From Bacillota bacterium (lineage in GTDB: Bacteria > Bacillota > Clostridia > Oscillospirales > QAMX01): a stretch of 5,665 nucleotides of DNA. The stretch is taken from NCBI GenBank assembly GCA_029778935.1, contig JAKPBM010000074.1:1-5665 (forward strand), given 5' to 3'. Shown piece after piece: positions 1-5,665 of this stretch (position 1 is its first letter; every line of letters starts with the position of its first letter). The notes beneath the pieces are model-generated. The model was not told the origin of the DNA and made no database searches. It worked only from the letters and a program-made list of their open reading frames with translations. A program made the translations under genes and the position numbers.

Positions 1-571
1 GCGGCGGGGCCAAAGCAAAAATGCGACGCATAATCTCGTCGGATACTTCCTGGTAGTCGGCGTTTTTGGCGTCCTCCACTTCCAACGCGGGGACAAAGGG
101 CTTTCCGATGACGCCTTCGATGCGCTTGAAGATGCGCTTGCCCGGCGCGATATAGACGGGTAGCACCGTGCAGCCGGAGCGGAGGGCCAGCATGGCGGCC
201 CCGCCTTTGGATACTCCCGGGTTGAACCGGGTGCCTTCCGGGAAGATGATAAGCCGCTGGCCTTCCTTCAAAACGCGCAGGGAAGTTTTTACAGCCGCCA
301 GGTCCGCCGTGTTGCGGTTGACGGGGAACGCGCCGAGCTTTTTGATAAACCACCCCAGAAGCGGGATTTTAAACAGGTTGGACTTGGCCATAAAGCGGAC
401 GGGGACGCGGGTATCCAGCGCCATGGCCAGGAAAACCGGGTCCAGATAGCTGCTGTGGTTGGCGCAGACCAGGAAGCCTCCCTCGGGGATATTTTCGCGG
501 CCGGTGACTTTAAATCCAAAGAGAATGCGCACCAGAAACCCCACCACAGCGCGGACGCATTTATAAAACAA
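1..571 (-). CDS. plsC: 1-acyl-sn-glycerol-3-phosphate acyltransferase (PlsC/LPLAT family), 3' end cut by window edge
   Basis: This is a lysophosphatidic acid acyltransferase. It transfers an acyl group to the sn-2 position of 1-acylglycerol-3-phosphate, giving phosphatidic acid at the cytoplasmic membrane. About 190 codons are visible, close to the full length of short family members, so only the last few residues should be missing. The family blocks appear in order: NHSSYLD (catalytic HX4D, H39 and D44), GAFPVNR at 80-86, FPEGTR at 110-115 (glycerol-phosphate binding) and VLPVYI at 136-141. A hydrophobic N-terminus (about residues 8-20) could contact the membrane. The start must be TTG at 571-569. 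An in-frame stop lies at 589-587, an AAAGGAG site precedes the TTG by 10 nt, and the resulting MFYK N-terminus looks like other PlsC proteins. The ATG right after the cmk stop is in another frame. The gene overlaps cmk by 11 nt, so translation is probably coupled. The exact acyl donor (ACP or CoA) cannot be told. Confidence 0.93.
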   Translation of the reverse strand, partial: MFYKCVRAVVGFLVRILFGFKVTGRENIPEGGFLVCANHSSYLDPVFLAMALDTRVPVRFMAKSNLFKIPLLGWFIKKLGAFPVNRNTADLAAVKTSLRVLKEGQRLIIFPEGTRFNPGVSKGGAAMLALRSGCTVLPVYIAPGKRIFKRIEGVIGKPFVPALEVEDAKNADYQEVSDEIMRRIFALAPP

Positions 572-1244
572 GACGAAGTCTCTCCTTTACCGTTTTCAGA
601 ACCAGGGCAATGCTTTCTTCCAGGGTGTTGCCGGTGGTGTCCAGCTCAATGGCGTCCGGCGGGCGGCGGAGCGGGGAGACTTCCCGGTTCATGTCCCGCT
701 CGTCCCGCTGCAGAATTTCCCTGTACACCTCGTCGAAGGACACCGATTCGCCTTTCGTCCGCAGTTCGTGGTACCGGCGGAAGGCCCGGTCTTTGGCGGA
801 GGCGGTCAGATACAGCTTCACCTGGGCGTTGGGCAGCACCGTGGTGCCGATGTCGCGGCCGTCCATGACGACGCTGTTGGAAGCGGCGATATCCCGCTGC
901 ACATCCAGCAGGAAGCTGCGCACGCAGGCGTACTGGGCGATGAAGGAGGCCGCCGTGGAGATTTCCGGCGTGCGGATTCTGCCGGATACGTCCCGCCCGT
1001 TGAGCAGCGTGCGCTGGCCTTCGGGAGAAAGCTTCATGGACACTTCCAAAGAAGAAAGGGCTTCGCAGACTTCGTGGACGTTTTTCGGATCGACGCCCTG
1101 CTCCAAAACCCCCAGGGCGGCCGCGCGGTAGAGCGCCCCCGTATCCACATACAGGAAGCCGAGGGCTTTGGCGACTTCCCGGGCAATGGTGCTTTTTCCG
1201 GCGCCGGAGGGACCGTCAATCGTGATGTGGATGTGCTGGTTCAT
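561..1244 (-). CDS. cmk: Cytidylate kinase
   Basis: This cytoplasmic nucleoside monophosphate kinase converts CMP and dCMP to the diphosphates with ATP, recycling CMP released by phospholipid and nucleic acid turnover. The 227-residue length is normal for the bacterial family. Visible motifs are the P-loop GPSGAGKST (11-19), YVDTGALYR (32-40), IRTPEIS (90-96) from the CMP-binding insert region, MDGRDIGT (127-134), RDERDMNR (180-187) in the lid region and LDTT (201-204) near the C-terminus. The ATG at 1244-1242 is preceded by AAAGGAG (1259-1253) with an 8-nt spacer. It lies 28 nt after the family-correct stop of the flavoprotein gene. In the shifted frame of that gene, the stop TGA (1243-1241) overlaps this ATG. 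The 3' end overlaps plsC by 11 nt. The cmk-plsC pairing is common in Bacillota. The frame is intact and the assignment is essentially certain. Confidence 0.98.
   Translation of the reverse strand: MNQHIHITIDGPSGAGKSTIAREVAKALGFLYVDTGALYRAAALGVLEQGVDPKNVHEVCEALSSLEVSMKLSPEGQRTLLNGRDVSGRIRTPEISTAASFIAQYACVRSFLLDVQRDIAASNSVVMDGRDIGTTVLPNAQVKLYLTASAKDRAFRRYHELRTKGESVSFDEVYREILQRDERDMNREVSPLRRPPDAIELDTTGNTLEESIALVLKTVKERLRLVL
582..588 (-). promoter_or_regulatory. Ribosome binding site for plsC inside cmk
   Basis: AAAGGAG lies inside the last codons of cmk, 10 nt upstream of the TTG at 571-569. It sits just downstream of the in-frame stop at 589-587. It therefore decides the plsC start in favour of TTG, with the two genes overlapping. 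Confidence 0.75.
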
Positions 1245-1252
1245 GTGGAACG

Positions 1253-1259
1253 CTCCTTT
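1253..1259 (-). promoter_or_regulatory. Ribosome binding site for cmk
   Basis: AAAGGAG lies 8 nt upstream of the cmk ATG, in the short spacer after the flavoprotein gene. It allows cmk to be initiated independently, so the defect in the upstream gene need not abolish cmk translation. Confidence 0.8.
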
Positions 1260-1272
1260 GCATTAAGCTCGG

Positions 1273-2440
1273 TCAGTTGGCTGACGCTGCGTGAATCCCT
1301 GCGGCATAGCCTGTGGTAAAGGCAATCTGCAGGTTGAACCCGCCGGTGTACCCGTCCAGGTCCAACACTTCGCCGGCAAAGTACAGGCCGGAAACGAGCC
1401 TGGATTCCATAGTTTTGGGGTTTACCTCGCGAAGGGAAACGCCGCCGGCGGTGACCGTCGCTTCCTCGACCGGCCCCAGGCGCAGGCGGGAAATTTGAAA
1501 CCCTTTCAAAGCGGCCGCGATGGCGCGCCGCTGTTCCTTGGTCACTTCCGCCGCCCTGGTTTCGGGGGGGTACGCCGGCCTGCGCCAGGACGGGCAAAGC
1601 AAGGCTTTTGGGCGCAAACGGCGCCAGAACGGTTTTTACGGCGGCAAGGCGCCCCGCGGCAAGCTCTGTAATCAGCCGTTCGTCCAGCGTTTCGGGGGCA
1701 ACGTCCGGCAGCAGGTCAACGAAAAGGCGGTAGTCCGCGTCGGCGCGGCGCATATGGGCGCTGGCGGAAAGGGCCGCCGGGCCGGAAACGCCCGTATGGG
1801 TAAAAAGAAGCTCGCCGAAGGCGTCGTATATGCGTTTTCCGTTTTCCCAAAGGGAAACGGAGATGTTTTTCAGCGTCAGTCCCGCACACTGCCCGCAGAA
1901 AGCGTCCGGGGAGGAAAGGGCCACAAGGGAAGCCCGGGGCGGCACAATCGTGTGCCCGGCGGATCGGGCCAGTTGGTACCCGTCGCCGGTGCTGCCGGTC
2001 ACGGGGTAGGACAGCCCGCCGGTGGCGATAATCAGCGCTTCCGCCCGCCCTGTCTGAAAGGCCGCGCGGCCAAAGGCAAATTGGCGCATGGCTTCCACAA
2101 TGTCCATAGCTTTGTCGGAAGCGGGGAACACCCGCCCGTTTTCTTCCCCTTTCAAAGGCACGCCCAGGCCCTCGAAAAACGCCATGGTGTCTTTGGGCGA
2201 AAACTGGCAAAGGGCGGAATAGAGAAACTTCCCGTTCTGGGGAAGGTGTTTCAAAAAGGTTTGGATGTCGCAGTCGTTGGTGACGTTGCAGCGGCCTTTG
2301 CCGGTAAGGGCCAGTTTCCGGCCGCAGCGGGTGTTTTTATCCACCAGCAAAACGCCGGCCCCCATCTTGGCGGCCTGCCCCGCGGCCATCATGCCCGCCG
2401 GTCCGCCGCCGATGACAAGGACATCGTAGGAATGGCTCAT
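1273..2440 (-). pseudogene. HI0933/BaiN-family NAD(P)/FAD-dependent flavoprotein, frameshifted and internally shortened
   Basis: The family (HI0933/YhiN/BaiN) consists of FAD proteins with a Rossmann fold. Some members act on bile acids or other substrates, but most have no known reaction. The N-terminal part is clear: GGGPAG (11-16) dinucleotide fold, acidic residue D34, GRKLALTGKGRCNVTN (40-55), NGRVFP (101-106), IATGG (138-142), TGSTGDGY (148-155) and LLFTHTGVSGP (211-221). After P292 the frame breaks at a run of seven C (1570-1564 on the coding strand). Dropping one C restores the family C-terminus, including [32 protein letters not shown] and FNLQIAF, ending at the TGA at 1275-1273. The repaired protein would have 388 residues, against about 400-420 for the family. 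The shortfall sits between DIVEAM and LIIATGG. Without repair, a 399-residue product with a meaningless tail ends at 1241. The start is the ATG at 2440-2438, which overlaps the rpiR stop as ATGA, with GGAGGG just upstream. It may be a decaying gene, a sequence error, or a frameshifted but functional gene. Confidence 0.85.
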
Positions 2441-3306
2441 TCGCCCTCCGGCTGTTCGTAGATCTGGTATTCTTCCCATAGCTTTTCCAGGCGGTTTAGC
2501 GCGTCATACGTTTCCAAACGGCGACGCAGGCCGCAGGCCACAATCAGCGCGTTGATGACGCTTAAGGGGGCCACCAGAGAGTCGGCAAAGGACGCCATGT
2601 CGCTGCTGGCAAAGAGGGCCAGGTCCGCATGGTCCGTCAGCGGGGAGCGGGGCCCGTCAGTAATGGCGATGACTTTGGCCCCCTGGGTCTTGGCGTAGGC
2701 CAAAGACTGGCTTGTCCGCCGGGAATAGCGGGGGAAACTGATGCCGACGACGGCGTCGCCCTTGCGGACCCGCAGGATGTGCTCGAAAATCTCGCCGATG
2801 CCGTCGGTCTGGACCAGGCGCACATCCTCGAAAATCAGGTTGAAGTAAAAACTCATAAACGAGGCCAGGGAAGCCGAGGACCTAGCGCCCAGAATGTAAA
2901 TCCGGTTGGCGGAAAGCAGCGTTTCCACCACGGCGTTGAAGTCTTCCTTGGAGATTTCCTCCAGCGTGGTCTGGATTTTCTCCATGTCCCGCGTCAGAAC
3001 CGAACGCAACACGTCGTTCTGATCCAGCCGGTCGTCGGTGACTTCGATGCGCTGGACGGCGGTGAGCTTGCTTAAAATCAGCTCCTGCATGGCCCGCTGC
3101 AGCATGGGGTACCCGTCGTAGCCCAAAGCCACAGCGAAGCGGACGACTGTCGATTCGCTCACACCGGCCATCTCGCCCAGTTTTTCCGCCGTCATGAAAG
3201 CGGCTTTGTCGTAGTGGTGGATGATGTACTGGGCGATGCGCTGGTGGCCTTTGGACAGGGTGGGGGAATATTTCTGAATCCGGCTGATCAGTCCAGATTT
3301 ATCCAT
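2437..3306 (-). CDS. MurR/RpiR-family transcriptional regulator (HTH-SIS)
   Basis: This is a cytoplasmic DNA-binding regulator of 289 residues, the normal family length. The N-terminal RpiR-type helix-turn-helix domain covers about 1-75, with LGEMAGVSESTVVRF (43-57) as the recognition region. A linker with helical character follows, then a SIS (sugar isomerase) domain from about 130 to 260, with the strand RIYILGARSSAS (135-146) and the ligand loop GISFPRYSRRT (188-198). Family members usually sense phosphorylated sugars and control sugar or cell-wall-sugar genes. Here the loop reads FPRYSRRT rather than the usual SGxSxET type, so the ligand is not predictable. The ATG at 3306-3304 follows AAAGGAG with an 8-nt spacer, 13 nt after the stop of the binding-protein gene. 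The stop overlaps the next ATG (ATGA). Its target could be this operon or a distant locus, and no operator could be recognised. Confidence 0.93.
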   Translation of the reverse strand: MDKSGLISRIQKYSPTLSKGHQRIAQYIIHHYDKAAFMTAEKLGEMAGVSESTVVRFAVALGYDGYPMLQRAMQELILSKLTAVQRIEVTDDRLDQNDVLRSVLTRDMEKIQTTLEEISKEDFNAVVETLLSANRIYILGARSSASLASFMSFYFNLIFEDVRLVQTDGIGEIFEHILRVRKGDAVVGISFPRYSRRTSQSLAYAKTQGAKVIAITDGPRSPLTDHADLALFASSDMASFADSLVAPLSVINALIVACGLRRRLETYDALNRLEKLWEEYQIYEQPEGE

Positions 3307-3314
3307 TGCTTAGA

Positions 3315-3321
3315 CTCCTTT
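3315..3321 (-). promoter_or_regulatory. Ribosome binding site for the rpiR-type gene, overlapping the upstream stop
   Basis: AAAGGAG begins within the TAA stop of the binding-protein gene (TAAAGGAG) and lies 8 nt before the regulator ATG. The arrangement indicates co-transcription and close translational linkage of the two genes. Confidence 0.8.
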
Positions 3322-4684
3322 ATTCGGCGTTGAAGGGGCGTAAAGCCCACGAGAGGGATTTGTTCGCCTCGATGGATATGTTCCACGTGGTGCCTTCGGA
3401 TTTTAACAGCCGCGTTATGTAGTATGTCTGGATCGCCCGGGCAATACCCGGCTCTACTTCCGTCCCGTTGGCAATACGGTAGGGAGAAACATGGTTTTTC
3501 AGTATATTTAACTGCCGCTTGTTAAGCGAAAGGCTGTTGCCGTAAATTTCCAGCCAGTCGGAACGGTTCATGCGGCCCGCCCAGGCGTTGAACACGGCGA
3601 CGGTTTTCTCCAGTTGGCCGTTGTTGGTGATGCAGTACCCTTTGTACCCCGTGGCAAGGGAAAAGCTTGCCGTGCTGTCGTTGGTTTGGGGAGGGGGCAG
3701 AACCCCCGTGGGAAACGACGTCTGCAGAATTTCGGGGTGGGACAGCAGCGTATGGGAAGAAATCCACAAAATGGCGATGTTGCCCTCGGTAAACTGGCGG
3801 ACGGCTTCGTCAAACGCGCCGGTAAAATGCTTCGAACGGTGCATATCCCGAAGGAAATCGGCGAGAAGCACCGACTGCATGTCCATGAACTGGGTGTGCC
3901 ACTGGCCGGTGCTGGTTTGGATGACCGGCAGATGGCCGTTCATGGCGAGGATGGAAAAAGGCGTTTCGGCGGCTTCCACCCAAAGGGAGTCCGACGGCAG
4001 GCGGGAAACGGCGTTGGACAGCTGCCGGTAGTAGTTGCGTGTCCATTTGCCCGTTTCCACCAGGTTTTCCAGCTGCGTCACGCCGGCGGCCGCGGTAATG
4101 TCCCGGTTATACACAAGCAGGGTGCCGAGGCAGGGCAAATCCACCTCCGACGCCACCTGCACGGACCACTGGCGCCCTTTCCAGCGCATCTGCTCGGACA
4201 GGCCCTGATGCCAAAGCCGGTCGTCGGCCGGGTTAAAGCCGGTGACGGCCAGGTCCACATGATCCAGCGGCAGAATAAATCCGTTTTTGGCAGCCAGGGG
4301 GATTTCCGAAGCGGACAGGCCCAACACGTCGGGCACTTCCCCGGCGGCTAACTTCGGCAGCACGCTTTCCAAGCCGGAAATCTTCTTAAGCTGCACGATG
4401 ACGTTATACGTCTGGCTGATTTCCTGATAAGCCGTCCAGAGATGGTCTTCCCAGGCGGTGTCTTCCCCCTTGGGAAGGTAGTCGTAGGCCCAGGGCGCCC
4501 ACAAGCGCCATAAGGCCCTCTGAAAATCCTTCGGCTCGTCCCATGGGACGGTGGTGACGGCCGTTTCCGGCAGAGACGTCGAAATGGTAAAGACCGGCGG
4601 ATCCAGCGGCTTCATTTTGCACGCGGAAGCAAGCAGCATGAGAAGAACGGAGGGGATAACCAGCCAAGCAGATGAACGCCTCAT
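3320..4684 (-). CDS. Extracellular solute-binding lipoprotein, family 1-like, orphan
   Basis: This is a 454-residue predicted lipoprotein resembling ABC-transporter family-1 (sugar-type) binding proteins. The N-terminus has two arginines, a hydrophobic stretch (about 6-19) and the lipobox-like LLASAC with lipid-attachment Cys22. Alanine rather than the usual leucine sits at -3. Family-like features are KLAAGEVPDVLGL (111-123), the NGFILPLD segment (134-141), GTLLVYNRDITAAAGV (187-202) and FTEGNIAILW (298-307). The region 54-83 is notably rich in tryptophan. The ATG at 4684-4682 is chosen because AAGGGG lies 8 nt upstream and the signal peptide begins there. The open frame continues upstream antisense-like within the kinase gene, but that extension has no signal sequence. 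It sits 13 nt after the kinase stop and 13 nt before the regulator, and no permease or ATPase gene is adjacent. It may serve a transporter encoded elsewhere, or act as a sensory partner of the kinase. The ligand is unknown. Confidence 0.85.
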   Translation of the reverse strand: MRRSSAWLVIPSVLLMLLASACKMKPLDPPVFTISTSLPETAVTTVPWDEPKDFQRALWRLWAPWAYDYLPKGEDTAWEDHLWTAYQEISQTYNVIVQLKKISGLESVLPKLAAGEVPDVLGLSASEIPLAAKNGFILPLDHVDLAVTGFNPADDRLWHQGLSEQMRWKGRQWSVQVASEVDLPCLGTLLVYNRDITAAAGVTQLENLVETGKWTRNYYRQLSNAVSRLPSDSLWVEAAETPFSILAMNGHLPVIQTSTGQWHTQFMDMQSVLLADFLRDMHRSKHFTGAFDEAVRQFTEGNIAILWISSHTLLSHPEILQTSFPTGVLPPPQTNDSTASFSLATGYKGYCITNNGQLEKTVAVFNAWAGRMNRSDWLEIYGNSLSLNKRQLNILKNHVSPYRIANGTEVEPGIARAIQTYYITRLLKSEGTTWNISIEANKSLSWALRPFNAE

Positions 4685-4692
4685 GGTACTCG

Positions 4693-4698
4693 CCCCTT
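4693..4698 (-). promoter_or_regulatory. Ribosome binding site for the solute-binding lipoprotein gene
   Basis: AAGGGG shares its first base with the kinase TGA stop (TGAAGGGG) and lies 8 nt upstream of the ATG at 4684. It supports the short start that begins with a signal peptide rather than a longer N-terminus. Confidence 0.75.
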
Positions 4699-5665
4699 CA
4701 GGTGTCCTTTTTCGATGCGGCGGCCCGGTGGAACCGGATGGTAAACTCCGTGCCGACGCCGAGCTTGCTTTGCAGCGAAAGCTCGCCTTTGTAGCGGGCA
4801 ACGATGTGCTTGACGATGGAGAGGCCAAGCCCCGTTCCGCCGACGGCGCGGCTGCGGCCTTTGTCGACACGGTAGAACCGCTCGAACACCCGGGGCAAAT
4901 CCGGGGCGGGGATGCCGATACCCGTGTCCTTGACGATGAGGACGGCGTGGTCGCCTTCCGGATAGGTGATCAAATCCACGCGCCCGCCCTCCACGTTGTA
5001 TTTTACGGCGTTGTCCAGAAGGTTTAAGACCAGCTGCCAGATATCTTCGCGCTGGGCGTCTATGTACGTATCTTTTCCATCCACATGGATGGTTACGTTT
5101 TTCTTCTGCGCCTCCGTGGTCAGCACGGCGGCGGCCTCCGTGCAGATCTGGCGCAGGTTCAAAAGCACGGGCGTCTGCGGCTCTTTCTTTTCCTCCAAAG
5201 AGGACAGGCGCAAAATGTCGTTGATGATGTTGGACATGTTTCTCGCCTGTTTCTGAATCCGGCCGACGTACTCGTAGACTTTCTCCATGTCGTCCACCAA
5301 TCCGGCCCCCAGCAGCTCGGAAAAGCCCAGAATGGCCGTAATGGGCGTTTTCAGCTCGTGGGAGGCGTTGGCGAAAAATTCCCGCCGGATGCGCTCTGCC
5401 TGGCGGAAATGGGTAACGTCGGTGATAATTAAAATGGCGCCGTCGGCAATCCACTCTCCGGACACGGGGGTCACGGAAATTGAGTAAATCTTTCCGTCAT
5501 TTTCGGCGCTGTCCAAATCGTAGGATTGGGAACTTTTGGTCAGAACACAGGCGTGTACGGACGAGATGATCTGTTCGTTGTCGGTGATATCGGACAAGGT
5601 GCGAGCGTACTCCGCTGGGTGAAAAGCAGAGAAATGAAACACGGTACGGTTGACATAAACGATGT
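4698..5665 (-). CDS. PhoR-like PAS sensor histidine kinase, 5' end beyond the window
   Basis: This is the C-terminal 322 or so residues of a sensor kinase of a two-component system. Such kinases autophosphorylate on histidine and pass the phosphate to a response regulator. The visible part opens inside a PAS domain (IVYVNRTV to LIITDVTHFR). The dimerisation/phosphoacceptor domain follows with FFANASHELKTP, the phosphoacceptor His being encoded at 5360-5358. Next comes the HATPase domain with N-box NLLDNAVKYN (about 5024-4995), G1 box DTGIGIP, F-box FERFYRVDKGRSR and G2 box GGTGLGLSIVKHI (about 4841-4803). The domain order and the FERFYR/GGTGLGLSIVKH style match the PhoR/ResE/WalK group. The N-terminal sensor and membrane segments lie outside the window. 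A GTG at 5642 is in frame but falls inside the PAS domain, so it is not the start. A PhoB-type regulator gene is expected just upstream. The stop lies 13 nt before the lipoprotein gene. The signal cannot be told from this part. Confidence 0.95.
   Translation of the reverse strand, partial: IVYVNRTVFHFSAFHPAEYARTLSDITDNEQIISSVHACVLTKSSQSYDLDSAENDGKIYSISVTPVSGEWIADGAILIITDVTHFRQAERIRREFFANASHELKTPITAILGFSELLGAGLVDDMEKVYEYVGRIQKQARNMSNIINDILRLSSLEEKKEPQTPVLLNLRQICTEAAAVLTTEAQKKNVTIHVDGKDTYIDAQREDIWQLVLNLLDNAVKYNVEGGRVDLITYPEGDHAVLIVKDTGIGIPAPDLPRVFERFYRVDKGRSRAVGGTGLGLSIVKHIVARYKGELSLQSKLGVGTEFTIRFHRAAASKKDT

Noticed and set aside
1245..1272. Spacer before cmk, checked for a promoter or terminator
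   Set aside because: Only the ribosome binding site is recognisable. There is no hairpin with a T-run, and 28 nt is too short for a full promoter outside the upstream gene.
1520..2461. Long open frame of 313 codons on the plus strand opposite the flavoprotein gene
   Set aside because: It is arginine/glycine-rich with no motif, and lies antisense to a gene with clear family motifs. It is explained by GC-rich codon bias leaving antisense frames open.
2441..2479. 13-residue longer start for the flavoprotein at 2479
   Set aside because: It would overlap the regulator by over 40 nt and place extra residues before the FAD fold. The ATG at 2440 gives an ATGA overlap with a nearby GGAGGG and the usual short N-terminus.
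3614..4351. Open frame of 245 codons on the plus strand opposite the binding-protein gene
   Set aside because: It shows no recognisable domain or signal peptide, and the opposite strand carries a convincing lipoprotein gene. It is an antisense shadow.
4537..4550. Perfect 14-bp palindrome CGTCCCATGGGACG, considered as an operator
   Set aside because: It lies within the coding sequence of the binding protein (codons for TVPWDE), well inside the gene. A palindrome of this length is expected by chance roughly once in every few windows of this size.
4685..4870. 62-residue N-terminal extension of the binding-protein frame into the kinase gene
   Set aside because: The extension is low-complexity Ala/Ser/Pro with no signal sequence. 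The ATG at 4684 has a good ribosome binding site and starts directly with a signal peptide.
5077..5092. Inverted repeat CCATCCA-CA-TGGATGG, considered as a regulatory hairpin
   Set aside because: It is inside the kinase coding sequence, has no T-run and has short arms. It is compatible with chance.

Overview
The window is a stretch of protein-coding DNA with every gene on the minus strand, read from position 5665 down to 1. The genes are packed so tightly that it looks like the middle of one long polycistronic operon. In transcription order they are: the C-terminal part of a PhoR-like PAS/histidine kinase (cut by the right edge); an orphan family-1 solute-binding lipoprotein; an RpiR/MurR-type HTH-SIS regulator; a HI0933/BaiN-type flavoprotein whose reading frame is broken; cytidylate kinase (cmk); and a PlsC-type acyltransferase (cut by the left edge just before its end). 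The gaps are 13 nt, 13 nt, a 4-nt ATGA overlap, 28 nt (measured from the flavoprotein's family-correct stop) and an 11-nt overlap. No stretch over 300 bases lacks a gene. I saw no RNA gene, CRISPR array, insertion sequence, clear terminator or convincing promoter.

The organism is probably an anaerobic Gram-positive-lineage bacterium (Bacillota). The reasons are strong AAAGGAG-type Shine-Dalgarno sites, a TTG start, the cmk-plsC pairing (in many Bacillota followed by ispH and rpsA), fairly high GC, and the flavoprotein, kinase and regulator subfamilies. A member of the Negativicutes or Clostridia would fit, but the genus cannot be read from this sequence.

The right half (5665-2437) holds sensing and regulation: a kinase, a lipid-anchored binding protein with no adjacent transporter genes, and a phosphosugar-type regulator. 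The left half (2440-1) holds metabolism: a flavoprotein remnant or variant, then CMP/dCMP phosphorylation and the second acylation step of phosphatidic acid synthesis. cmk and plsC both feed phospholipid synthesis, because CTP is needed to make CDP-diacylglycerol.

The main oddities are two separate defects in the flavoprotein gene: a one-base slip in a run of seven C, and a shortened FAD-domain segment next to a 12-bp palindrome. The other is the orphan binding protein sitting between a sensor kinase and a regulator. Nothing here amounts to a clearly new defence or mobile system.
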